Shown here: positions 29,934 through 38,730 of the stretch, piece by piece
How the letters are laid out: every line of letters starts with the position of its first letter
How positions within the stretch are numbered: position 1 is the stretch's first letter
Origin: Chlamydia avium 10DC88
GTDB taxonomy: Bacteria > Chlamydiota > Chlamydiia > Chlamydiales > Chlamydiaceae
Direction of reading: 5' to 3'
Assembly (NCBI RefSeq): GCF_000583875.1
Contig: NZ_CP006571.1
Coordinates: forward strand, 62,001-126,000
DNA: 64,000 nucleotides
Position numbers and translations under genes: made by a program
The notes under the pieces: generated by a model
The model's input: the letters and a program-made list of their open reading frames with translations, nothing else
The model's database searches: none
Told to the model about the DNA's origin: nothing

Positions 29934-30161
29934 GGTTGCGTTCGTATGCGGATCTGTCATAGGATTTTCTTGTAGGTTTTTTTTATACTGTTGGATGTCT
30001 TCAATCAATAATGAAAGCAGACGCTCTTGTTCTTCTTTGGAAACACGAGACTTGAAATATTCCCCTAGGGTGGCTAGAGTTTCATCTAAGAACTGTATTA
30101 AGTAAGCAATATTTTTTTTTAAATAGTTTTTGTAGATTTTTTTAAGACTTTTATAAAGCAT
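29922..30161 (-). CDS. Short hypothetical protein
   Basis: A 79-residue Lys-rich helical frame begins MLYKSLKKIYKNYLKKNIAY and has an amphipathic centre (EEQERLLSLLIEDIQQYKKN). Its 3' end overlaps that of the HEAT-repeat gene by 12 bp in convergent orientation. There are no family features I recognise. The upstream DNA is T-rich and has no clear Shine-Dalgarno. It could be a real small gene, since compact convergent ends are common here, but evidence for expression is lacking. Confidence 0.5.
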   Translation of the reverse strand: MLYKSLKKIYKNYLKKNIAYLIQFLDETLATLGEYFKSRVSKEEQERLLSLLIEDIQQYKKNLQENPMTDPHTNATLLK

Positions 30162-30484
30162 AATTATTTGTTTGTTTTCTTTTTTTTAAATTGTTTCTAT
30201 ATTTGTTTCTTTTTAATCAAGGTGGATTTTGGTTGTTTTTAAAAATTGCTTATTCTATTCTTGAGTAGAGGACTGTGGTATTAAGGCACTTAGAGATGTC
30301 TAGTTTTTTTTTGATTAAGCTTCTGTCGATTCAGTTCTTTCTGAGCTACCGTTATTCAGGTCGCTATCTCCATCATCACGCCTAACTTTTTCACACAAAA
30401 TTGTTTGTTACTATTGCATGTCACCTGCTTCCTTGCAGAGGCACGGTTGGCTATGGGATAAATTTTTAAGTTAGGATTTTTACG
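30162..30484 (+). promoter_or_regulatory. Leader region of the symporter gene with possible RBS-sequestering stem
   Basis: These 323 bp hold no gene I can support. CCTAACTT at 30381-30388 is complementary to AAGTTAGG at 30468-30475. The second arm overlaps the AGGA Shine-Dalgarno (30473-30476), 8 nt upstream of the symporter ATG. A small CTGC/GCAG hairpin lies between the arms (30425-30438). The arrangement could form a regulatory leader, but no known riboswitch class is recognised. Confidence 0.35.
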
Positions 30485-31813
30485 ATGGATTTTGGATTGT
30501 TTTTGTTTTGTTTATTTAGTGTTCAGGCCTTATGCCTATTTGTAGGAAGGAAATCTAGTTCTTCTACAGAAGATAGAGAGGGATATTTTTTAGCTGGACG
30601 TAGTTTAAAAATGCTTCCTTTAACCATGACTTTTATTGCTACTCAAATTGGGGGAGGAGTCCTTCTTGGAGCTGCAGAGGAGGCTGCACACTATGGTTAC
30701 GGGGTGATTTTTTATCCTTTAGGGGTAGCTATAGGTTTGATTTTATTAGGAATAGGGCCTGGGAAGAAGCTTGCGTCAGGATCGGTAGTTACTATCGTTG
30801 CCCTTTTTGAAACAGTATATAAATCTCCTAAGTTACGTAAGTTAGCTTTTTTCATTTCAGTAGTATCACTATTCTTTATTCTTGTTGCTCAGCTTATCGC
30901 TTTAGATAAGTTATTCGGTGTTTTTTCTTATGGAACTGTTCTTACAGCAATTTTTTGGGGTACCCTAGCTCTATATATCTCTTCAGGAGGATTTCGTGGA
31001 GTAGTAAGAACAGATATGATTCAAGCTGTGTTCCTCCTATGCGCAGTGTGCTTCTGTACAGTTATTGTGTGGTTGAAATCCCGGGATTTGCCTTTAGTAA
31101 CACCCAATTTCTCTCCATTACCTGTAAATAAATTGTCTTCATGGATTTTCATGCCCATGGTATTTATGTTAATTGAACAGGATATGGCACAACGTTGTGT
31201 TGCGGCATCTTCTCCCAAAAACCTACAGTGGTCAGCAATTCTTGCAGGACTTGTGATCCTTATGTTTAATTTTTTCCCCCTATTTTTAGGTTCCTTAGGA
31301 GCAAAACTAGGATTTTCTCCTGACTGTGTCCTTATTCAGATTGTCTCTCATGTCGGTGGACCATCGCTAGCATCAGTTATGGCAGCAGCCATCGGTATTG
31401 CTATACTGTCTACTGCGGATTCATTGATGAGTGCGGTTGCTCAACTTATTAGTGAAGAGGTGCCACCACTAGCTTCCATAAACCCTCGTTATCTCATTTT
31501 CGCTATTGCTTTGCTTACTCCTATAACTGCTATAGGATTTACAAATATCGTAGATGTGCTAATGCTAAGTTACAGTTTGTCAGTATGTTGTCTTTCTGTT
31601 CCTATAGGTGTTGCTCTTCTTACGCGCTATCAAGCAGCAAGGTTATCAGCATGGGCATCAGTGCTTATAGGTGGCAGTGCTTACATTTTAGGAGCATTTG
31701 TTTCTTTTCCGTTTTCTAGAGATTTAGTTGCCTGGCTGTGCTCGTTGGCTGCCTTCGTTATCGTAGAAGTTGCTACGGTCTACGGAACAAGCGTTGTTAA
31801 GAAGCAAGTCTGA
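30485..31813 (+). CDS. Sodium:solute symporter family protein
   Basis: The 442-residue product is highly hydrophobic, with about 12-13 membrane helices. YFLAGRSLKMLPLTMTFIAT and QIGGGVLLGAAEEAAHYGYG match the first helices of the SSS (SLC5-like) family. IAILSTADSLMSAVAQLIS contains the conserved Ser/Asp pattern of the helix that binds sodium in this family. The substrate is unknown; candidates in obligate intracellular bacteria include amino acids or organic ions. A clear AGGA ribosome site lies 8 nt before the ATG. It is monocistronic, ending at a bidirectional hairpin. Confidence 0.88.
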   Translation: MDFGLFLFCLFSVQALCLFVGRKSSSSTEDREGYFLAGRSLKMLPLTMTFIATQIGGGVLLGAAEEAAHYGYGVIFYPLGVAIGLILLGIGPGKKLASGSVVTIVALFETVYKSPKLRKLAFFISVVSLFFILVAQLIALDKLFGVFSYGTVLTAIFWGTLALYISSGGFRGVVRTDMIQAVFLLCAVCFCTVIVWLKSRDLPLVTPNFSPLPVNKLSSWIFMPMVFMLIEQDMAQRCVAASSPKNLQWSAILAGLVILMFNFFPLFLGSLGAKLGFSPDCVLIQIVSHVGGPSLASVMAAAIGIAILSTADSLMSAVAQLISEEVPPLASINPRYLIFAIALLTPITAIGFTNIVDVLMLSYSLSVCCLSVPIGVALLTRYQAARLSAWASVLIGGSAYILGAFVSFPFSRDLVAWLCSLAAFVIVEVATVYGTSVVKKQV

Positions 31814-31833
31814 TACTTGCCCTTAGAAAATAG

Positions 31834-31868
31834 TTCACCCCCTTGTTTCACATAAACAAGAGGGTGAA
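31834..31868. terminator. Hairpin between convergent genes
   Basis: The inverted repeat TTCACCCCCTTGTTT / AAACAAGAGGGTGAA has one mismatch and a 5-nt loop. It lies 20 bp past the symporter stop and beside the end of a leftward small gene. The tail is not T-rich on the + strand but is moderately so on the complement. It probably terminates transcription from both sides. Confidence 0.65.
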
Positions 31869-31881
31869 GGGCTGAGAGGAG

Positions 31882-32076
31882 CTATCTTATGCTAGGATTC
31901 GGAAGTTGCTTTAAGTGAGAAAGAAGATCTATGAGCGAAGACAAGAAGGCTTGAAATAAGGGTTCATCGGTATGATGAGTAATACCTCTAAGTAATTTTC
32001 TACAATAATAAATAAGCCAATATAAAACATAAAATAAGCATTGTAGAAGATAGAGCTTACATGTGTGTTTTATCAT
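31882..32076 (-). CDS. Short hypothetical membrane-associated protein
   Basis: A 64-residue frame begins MIKHTCKLYLLQCLFYVLYW, so its first third is a possible membrane helix. A helical second half follows, with FLSSLIDLLSHLKQ. I recognise no family. A putative ribosome site (AGGAGG, reading the complement just before the ATG) supports translation. It ends next to the hairpin shared with the symporter gene. Chlamydial genomes carry several such short frames, and this one may be specific to the lineage. Confidence 0.55.
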   Translation of the reverse strand: MIKHTCKLYLLQCLFYVLYWLIYYCRKLLRGITHHTDEPLFQAFLSSLIDLLSHLKQLPNPSIR

Positions 32077-32203
32077 ATACCTCCTGAAGAAATACTCTTA
32101 TTTCCTCGTTTTATTTGATAGTCAAATAGTTAAAAATATAGAAACTATGCAAGAATTATTTTGTGATTATATTTTTTATTTGTAGTTTTTTTTATTCAGT
32201 TCA

Positions 32204-33040
32204 TTAGTGGGAAATGGGAGCACAGTTTTGAATTGAAGAAAATAATTCTTTCAATTCTTGGGGAGTAATGTGTTGTTTACCATCACAAAGAGCTTGTTCA
32301 GGATTTTCATGGACCTCAATAATTAATCCATCAGCACCTGCTGCCATAGACGCTTTTGCAAGAGGTATAACCAAGGAACGTTTCCCCGAAGCATGAGAAG
32401 GGTCGGCAATTATAGGTAGAGGGCAGATTTCTTTAATAAGTGCTAGGGTATTTAAATCTAAGGTATAGCGTGTCGAAGTTTCAAAAGAGCGAATTCCTCT
32501 TTCACATAGAATCACTCCAGGACATGTAGGAGAATTCAAAATATATTCTGCGGAGGATAACCATTCTTCAATAGTTGCCGAAGGATGGCGTTTAAGAATA
32601 ATAGGACGATGAGAACGACTAACCTCTTGGAGAAGAGTGATGTTTTGCATATTTCTTGCTCCAATGCGAAGGATATCCACATGTTCTGCAGAGATTTCTA
32701 CATCACGAACATCTAAGACTTCTGTTTCTGTTAGTAATCCATGAATGCGTTGTGCCTCTTTGTGCCAAGAAACTTTCTCTCTATCCCACCCTTGAAATGT
32801 ATAAGGGCTTGTTCGAGGTTTCCTGATCGATCCTCGGAGGACAACAGCTCCTGCTTCTTTAACAGCCAGACCTATGGCAACTGTATGCTCATAACTCTCT
32901 AATGTACAGGGGCCCGCAATGAGTAGAGGAGATCCTGGACGTAAAGGAAGGCCTAGAGAAAGAAAACGTGTGGAAATATCATTATGGTCATCAGAACGTT
33001 TCAGAGTATGTGGTAGAGGATAAGTTGTTTTAAGAATAAT
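32204..33040 (-). CDS. aroG: DAHP synthase with an ATT start codon
   Basis: This enzyme makes 3-deoxy-D-arabino-heptulosonate 7-phosphate, the first step of the shikimate pathway that feeds chorismate to MqnA and folate synthesis. The frame contains [54 protein letters not shown] and [13 protein letters not shown], all landmarks of type I-beta DAHP synthases. The frame is open up to a TAG a few codons upstream of 33040. There is no ATG, GTG or TTG before the LIAGPC motif. Two consecutive ATT codons (33040 and 33037) lie 4 and 7 nt after a strong AAGGAG. The start is therefore most likely ATT, giving 277-278 residues, a normal length. Confidence 0.85.
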   Translation of the reverse strand: MILKTTYPLPHTLKRSDDHNDISTRFLSLGLPLRPGSPLLIAGPCTLESYEHTVAIGLAVKEAGAVVLRGSIRKPRTSPYTFQGWDREKVSWHKEAQRIHGLLTETEVLDVRDVEISAEHVDILRIGARNMQNITLLQEVSRSHRPIILKRHPSATIEEWLSSAEYILNSPTCPGVILCERGIRSFETSTRYTLDLNTLALIKEICPLPIIADPSHASGKRSLVIPLAKASMAAGADGLIIEVHENPEQALCDGKQHITPQELKELFSSIQNCAPISH

Positions 33041-33066
33041 GTGTCTCCTTTGCTATCTGAAGTTCG

Positions 33067-36000
33067 TTATTCGTTATTTTCTAGTCGTGAGGTGTCTTCA
33101 GCATCTTTTCTTAACAGGCAGTTGTAGTGATTAAATGCACGGAATATATGGATGTGTGCTCTATCCTCTGGAGAATAATCTAATTGCAGAAATCCATGAG
33201 TTGTCGAAAGTGGTGTAAGTTGTGATGGTGTTTGTGATAGGGAAGTATCTGCAAGATATTGACAAAGGCCTATAAATCCTAAGGAACTAGAAAGAGCTGA
33301 AACATGTTCGTCCTCTGCTTGGGAAGTAATGGAATCAAAGATACTTGTGAGTTGATCAACATGAAGTTGTTCGAGTTGATGTAAAATAGTTAGGCGTGTC
33401 TCCATAGGATATGCAGTAGGGCGTAGTGTGGAGAGTAAAAATGAATTCTGCAGTTTATTATAGATAGATAAACGGGGACAATTTTTTATGATAAGTTTTT
33501 GCCACCGTAGTTGGTTGTTAGCCAAGAGCTCTTGACGTATTTTATTTGTTTGTTGCTCAAGATAGGCCTGGCATTGTTGACCTAAAGTAGAAGACAACGG
33601 CCATATTTGGGGATAATGGTTAAGAAACGCAGTGAGTAAGAGTTCTTTAGGTAATAGAGACGATAGTCGAGTTTTGTATTCTTGTGAAGATCGGCGACCA
33701 ACAGTATTGAGATGTTTGATAAATGCATTCCATTCCATTAGATATTGTGCTTTTATGTTGCGAATGAGTTCACGAGCAGCATGATGACTTGAGGAACTCT
33801 GCACAATGTCTAGAATAGCTTGCTGCAACTTAGGATCACATAAGGAAAGTGTTACAGGATATCGGATCAGAAACATAACCGTAGATTCAACTACCTGAGG
33901 GTTAATTTCTGAGTCTAGTTTAGGAGGACAACTACAGAATAGACCCCAAAGTGTTTCTGAAATAACTTCAAGTTTTTTGTGATTTGAGTGCTTCCTTAAA
34001 GCTTGCTGTAGGTAGGGAAAAAAGGTTGATAGTAATTTCTTAGATGATTCTGCTACATTGGGGTCAGGATCTCTTAATAATAGAGGATGTTGGAGAATAA
34101 AGAAAAATAATCGTATAGACTGAGCATACTCTTTCTCCATCGGAGTTTCATCGAGTTTTCCAAATAGGGGTGCAGAAAGAAAAACAGAGAAAGCAAGGGT
34201 TAGCTGGGGTTGGAATTGAATGCTAGATAAAAGGACACTATTTGTTTCCTTAAGTTCTAAATTTAATAGAGATGGCGGTGCAGTGGATAGCAACCGTAGA
34301 ATAATCATAAATATGTGCTCTAGTTGAGGAATGACAAGAGTACCTTGTATCCCTTCAGGGAGAGAGAGAAGAGAATCGAGTGCGCATATCGATAATTTAT
34401 GTGACCAACACTCTTTGAGGATAGAATTTATCACAGCAGATTGTTCTTGGTCACAATTTAGGAATTCACAAATATCTGTTTGCTTGTCTAGGTGTGTTTG
34501 TAAAGCCGAGCGAGCTAATTTCATGTAGGCATCGCAGGAAGTATTGTGGTTAATGCAAGATGGGTGGCAAAGTAAAAAAGCGGTTAGCACTATGTTCGTG
34601 GGTGGAGGTGTTGGCGTACTTGATTGATGTAGTGTTTCAGAGAAACGTGTGTAATGAATATGAAGCTCTTTAGGGAGAAAAGTGACTACTTTTTCAGCAT
34701 GATCATTTGTTATTCCAGCTGCTGTTAATATAGATGAGCATGATTGTGTGAGTTCCTGGAGCATAGAGTGGGCAGCACGGTGTTGCTCAGAAGGTTGTTG
34801 TTCAGAAGAAAATAGTGATTGTAAGAATTCCAAAAGAAGTAGTGCTTGTGTTGTTGTAGTAGTCGGTGGAGGTTGAGTATTTGAGAACATTTCCGTTAAT
34901 ACGGAGCTAGAGGGCTGTATGCGCATAAGTTCTCGAAGAGAAGATAGAAGTAAATCCAAGGTATCTTCCAATTGTCCTAGAATTAGAGCTTTTAGGTTTT
35001 CTTCTCCTCCCAATGCTTGTATACGATTGCAATTCGTTACAAAAAGAGCAAGCGTACGAAGATACTTCACACCTATTGATGTTTGAGTATGAGAAAGAAG
35101 AACGAGATCAAACAAGTCTTTTAGTGTACGGAAATTTTGACAAGAGTGCAGAAGGCTTGCCATGTTTTTAGAAACTTTATAGTTTCCCGGGGAAGACGAA
35201 GCAAAAGGAAAAGATAAAATACGCTCGGCTTCTTCAGCAAAGACAGCAGGGTTATTTTGGCGCATTAGGTGGGATAACCACCCTACAAAGCAAGCTCGAT
35301 AGAAGCAGTTTCCATCTCCAAGAACGTCAATTATATAAAAATTATTATCTAAGTACTGCAGTTGTTTTAGCTGTAAATTAGCTACGAGATATTCATCTGA
35401 TTGAGGGTTTGTGTTTTGCAACTTTTGTTGTAAGTTCAGGATAGTTTGAAGAAAGATATCTTTGACTTTCATAGGATAGGTATTTAGGAATGTAGGGTTG
35501 CTAGTCTTGAGAATATCTAGGGTAGGACGAGCACTATAGGGGAGTAATCCCTGTTCTCCATAATATACTAGGGATTGTAGAGAATGGGGAGCTACCTCTT
35601 TAGGAAGATGACCTAGGGAGAGGATTCTTGATAGGAAATCAGGTTTTGTCGGGGGAGTACTTGGTGTGTAAGAAAATAGTGTGTCAAGTGAGGTAGGAGG
35701 AGGAGATCCTGAACTAGGAACATCACCCTTCACATGAGCATCGGGGGCTTTCTTCTCTTTGGGTTGTATTATTTTTTTTACAGAGGTTTCTTTTGTTCCT
35801 GGAGAAGGGGGCGGGGGAACATCTTCTGTAGGCTGCTTATCTTTTCCTAGAGTGGTTGGAATCTCTGTTTTTATGGGTTCCTCGGGTTTGGGGGGAACAA
35901 CAGGGAATATAGATCGTGTGTGATCCTCTATAATATGTCGATCTAAGTAGTGGATGAGTAGGAGGATACCCAGGGTAATGATATGCAACATTATGTAGGC

Positions 36001-36114
36001 AATCACGCGTAGTATGCGGATATATAGGGGGTCTTGAGGGCAAGTTTGTAGGTGGTAAAAATTATTCTTGCCGTGGGGTGGGCAAGGTGGTGGGGTAGGT
36101 GACATAAAGGACAC
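33067..36114 (-). CDS. OTU-type cysteine protease-like effector (ChlaOTU-like)
   Basis: A 1015-residue protein. A bilobed hydrophobic segment (about residues 32-57) near the N-terminus resembles that of inclusion or host-membrane-targeted chlamydial proteins. A proline-rich linker (72-158) follows. The motif VLGDGNCFYRAC (Asp267, Cys270) matches the nucleophile motif of otubain/C65 deubiquitinases. The matching otubain end, DEHVSALSSSLGFIGLCQYL followed by FRAFNHYNCLL (His996), is at the extreme C-terminus. This places about 725 residues between Cys and His, against roughly 175 in human OTUB1. The C. caviae deubiquitinating effector ChlaOTU is the closest known protein I can name. No Sec signal is seen, so type III secretion is inferred. 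Confidence 0.8.
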   Translation of the reverse strand: MSFMSPTPPPCPPHGKNNFYHLQTCPQDPLYIRILRVIAYIMLHIITLGILLLIHYLDRHIIEDHTRSIFPVVPPKPEEPIKTEIPTTLGKDKQPTEDVPPPPSPGTKETSVKKIIQPKEKKAPDAHVKGDVPSSGSPPPTSLDTLFSYTPSTPPTKPDFLSRILSLGHLPKEVAPHSLQSLVYYGEQGLLPYSARPTLDILKTSNPTFLNTYPMKVKDIFLQTILNLQQKLQNTNPQSDEYLVANLQLKQLQYLDNNFYIIDVLGDGNCFYRACFVGWLSHLMRQNNPAVFAEEAERILSFPFASSSPGNYKVSKNMASLLHSCQNFRTLKDLFDLVLLSHTQTSIGVKYLRTLALFVTNCNRIQALGGEENLKALILGQLEDTLDLLLSSLRELMRIQPSSSVLTEMFSNTQPPPTTTTTQALLLLEFLQSLFSSEQQPSEQHRAAHSMLQELTQSCSSILTAAGITNDHAEKVVTFLPKELHIHYTRFSETLHQSSTPTPPPTNIVLTAFLLCHPSCINHNTSCDAYMKLARSALQTHLDKQTDICEFLNCDQEQSAVINSILKECWSHKLSICALDSLLSLPEGIQGTLVIPQLEHIFMIILRLLSTAPPSLLNLELKETNSVLLSSIQFQPQLTLAFSVFLSAPLFGKLDETPMEKEYAQSIRLFFFILQHPLLLRDPDPNVAESSKKLLSTFFPYLQQALRKHSNHKKLEVISETLWGLFCSCPPKLDSEINPQVVESTVMFLIRYPVTLSLCDPKLQQAILDIVQSSSSHHAARELIRNIKAQYLMEWNAFIKHLNTVGRRSSQEYKTRLSSLLPKELLLTAFLNHYPQIWPLSSTLGQQCQAYLEQQTNKIRQELLANNQLRWQKLIIKNCPRLSIYNKLQNSFLLSTLRPTAYPMETRLTILHQLEQLHVDQLTSIFDSITSQAEDEHVSALSSSLGFIGLCQYLADTSLSQTPSQLTPLSTTHGFLQLDYSPEDRAHIHIFRAFNHYNCLLRKDAEDTSRLENNE

Positions 36115-36170
36115 AGATAAAGGAATTTTACCTAGTTTGTAATTTTAATTTTTGAGTAGAGCTTTGAAAT

Positions 36171-36987
<817 letters not shown>

Positions 36988-37171
36988 GGGCCACTCACAA
37001 TATTATCTATGGAAATCCTAGGGCATCTGAATTTTTGAAAAGTTCTTTTTAGTTTTCATAAAAGTATTTTCTAGTTTGTTTAAAGATTAATTTGTGCAGC
37101 TCTTCTCCCAGCAGTTGTTTCAGAGGAGCTTCATAATTTAGTATGATTTCCTTATTTGAAGAGACTAGTGT

Positions 37172-37828
37172 ATGTTTGGTTCTTATCCTTGCTATCCAGG
37201 GTTTCAGGATAGGTTGTCTTATGTAGGTATACATTTTTATTGCTCTACTTGTCAGGGAGTGGTTTTGCCTCATGAAGTTTCTGTTGTTGTAGTTGATAGT
37301 AATGGTCAGCCAAGTGGTGTGGCTTCTGTTTTGCGTTGTAAGAACCATCCTATTCGCGGGACACATTCTTCAGGTCCATTGACAACCTTATGGGGATTAA
37401 TACCTAAAGATCAAGAAGCCGTGGACATTCGTGAGCGCATGAGCCGTATATGTTTTAGTATAAGAAACTTAGATATTTTTACTCTCTTAAGTTCCTTAGG
37501 TGGGGGGGGATGCATATTTTCCGGGGTAGTGCTTTGTATGATCGTGGCTTCTCCCATGATTCTTGGTCTGCCTTTATGGTGTTTCTCTTCTATCCTTTGT
37601 GGAGTTGGTTTTATTTTGTGTTTGCTTGGGGTCATATTGAATTATTATGCACGTTTTCGTTTACGAGAATGGCTACGCTTATCTCAGGATTATATCCGAT
37701 GCTGTGATCTTATTCCGGTTCAGAAGGGGACAGAAAAGTACGTAGTTCTTACGGAATTTCCTCCTTCGTGTCATATATTGGATCCTTTATTGGCTAAGGA
37801 CCCAGGAGAGACTCCCCCTTTTTCTTAA
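37172..37828 (+). CDS. Hypothetical protein with zinc-ribbon-like cysteines and two TM helices
   Basis: A 218-residue protein that I cannot place in a named family. Residues 20-60 contain CSTC (Cys24, Cys27) and CKNH (Cys56, His59), spaced like a zinc ribbon. Two closely spaced hydrophobic helices (about 113-130 and 134-157) form a bilobed hydrophobic domain. That shape is typical of chlamydial inclusion membrane proteins. The remaining C-terminal part is soluble. A G8 tract encodes the Gly stretch just before the first helix. It lies between artJ and the MBL-fold gene; the 54-bp gap to the latter contains its ribosome site. Start choice is uncertain. Confidence 0.6.
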   Translation: MFGSYPCYPGFQDRLSYVGIHFYCSTCQGVVLPHEVSVVVVDSNGQPSGVASVLRCKNHPIRGTHSSGPLTTLWGLIPKDQEAVDIRERMSRICFSIRNLDIFTLLSSLGGGGCIFSGVVLCMIVASPMILGLPLWCFSSILCGVGFILCLLGVILNYYARFRLREWLRLSQDYIRCCDLIPVQKGTEKYVVLTEFPPSCHILDPLLAKDPGETPPFS

Positions 37829-37881
37829 TGTGCTAGACAGTTACAATTTTATTTTTTCTTTTAGGAGGTTTGGAGGAGACA

Positions 37882-38730
37882 ATGCTACAGCAGGATATGC
37901 AAAGAAGGACAGCTTCAGGGAAGTTAATTTTTTTAGGAACAGGGAATCCTGAGGGCATCCCTGTTCCTTTTTGTTCTTGTTCTATTTGCTCAGGTAATAA
38001 AATACATCGTTTACGATCTTCAGTATTGATACAGTTTGGTAATAAAAATTTTCTCATTGATTCTAGTCCAGATTTTCGACAGCAGATGTTAACTCATAAA
38101 ATCATACGTTTAGATGGGGTACTTCTTACTCATCCTCACTACGATCATATTGGAGGGATCGATGATTTGCGTGCATGGTATGTTGTGAATCAACAGACTC
38201 TTCCTGTAGTGCTTTCAGCAAGTACTTATAAATATCTTTCTAAGGCGCGAGAGCATCTGGTTCAACCTCCGAATCAATATGGGACATTAGCAGCAGCATT
38301 AGATTTCACTATTTTGAATGAATATCATGGCTCGTATTGTTTCCTTGGGTTGCCCTATACCTATGTTTCTTATTATCAAAAATTTTGTCAGGTTACTGGA
38401 TATCGTGTGGGGAATCTTGCTTATCTCACGGATATGCAAAGATATGATCAGGAGATATTGAGTTATTTATCAGGAGTCGATACGGTAATTCTTTCTGTAT
38501 CTCCTACGCAAGAATCTTCTCCATTTTTAGGCCGAGGTTATTCACATCTTACTTTAAGTCAGGCAGAAGATTTCACTTCTCGTTTGGGTGCCAAGCGTTT
38601 GATCCTTACTCATATTAGTCATTGCTTACAAAAAGAGCTGGATGAAGACCCTCATAGGATATGTGCTTATGATGGTATGGAAATTTCTTGGTTTATTGAA
38701 GGGATGGATAATGAAGAAGACAGATTCTGA
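37882..38730 (+). CDS. Metallo-beta-lactamase-fold hydrolase (PhnP-like)
   Basis: A 282-residue MBL-fold metal-dependent hydrolase. The metal motif is LLTHPHYDHIGGIDD (HxHxDH), with further conserved residues in LIDSSPDFRQQ and LILTHISHCLQ. The N-terminal FLGTGNPEGIPVPFCSCSIC, with a Cys cluster, resembles PhnP/YcbJ-type phosphodiesterases. ATG 37882 is chosen because GGAGGA lies 4-8 nt upstream; an in-frame TTG at 37870 is less likely. The 3' end overlaps the HflX start by 20 bp. The cytosolic substrate is unknown. Confidence 0.85.
   Translation: MLQQDMQRRTASGKLIFLGTGNPEGIPVPFCSCSICSGNKIHRLRSSVLIQFGNKNFLIDSSPDFRQQMLTHKIIRLDGVLLTHPHYDHIGGIDDLRAWYVVNQQTLPVVLSASTYKYLSKAREHLVQPPNQYGTLAAALDFTILNEYHGSYCFLGLPYTYVSYYQKFCQVTGYRVGNLAYLTDMQRYDQEILSYLSGVDTVILSVSPTQESSPFLGRGYSHLTLSQAEDFTSRLGAKRLILTHISHCLQKELDEDPHRICAYDGMEISWFIEGMDNEEDRF

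Noticed and set aside
32204..32680. aroG as a short 158-residue gene starting at GTG
   Set aside because: The frame is open well upstream and encodes LIAGPC and [10 protein letters not shown] motifs, so the short version would lack essential catalytic residues.
37049..37366. 105-residue leftward frame between artJ and the next gene
   Set aside because: It overlaps the start of the zinc-ribbon-like gene, and its composition is not protein-like.
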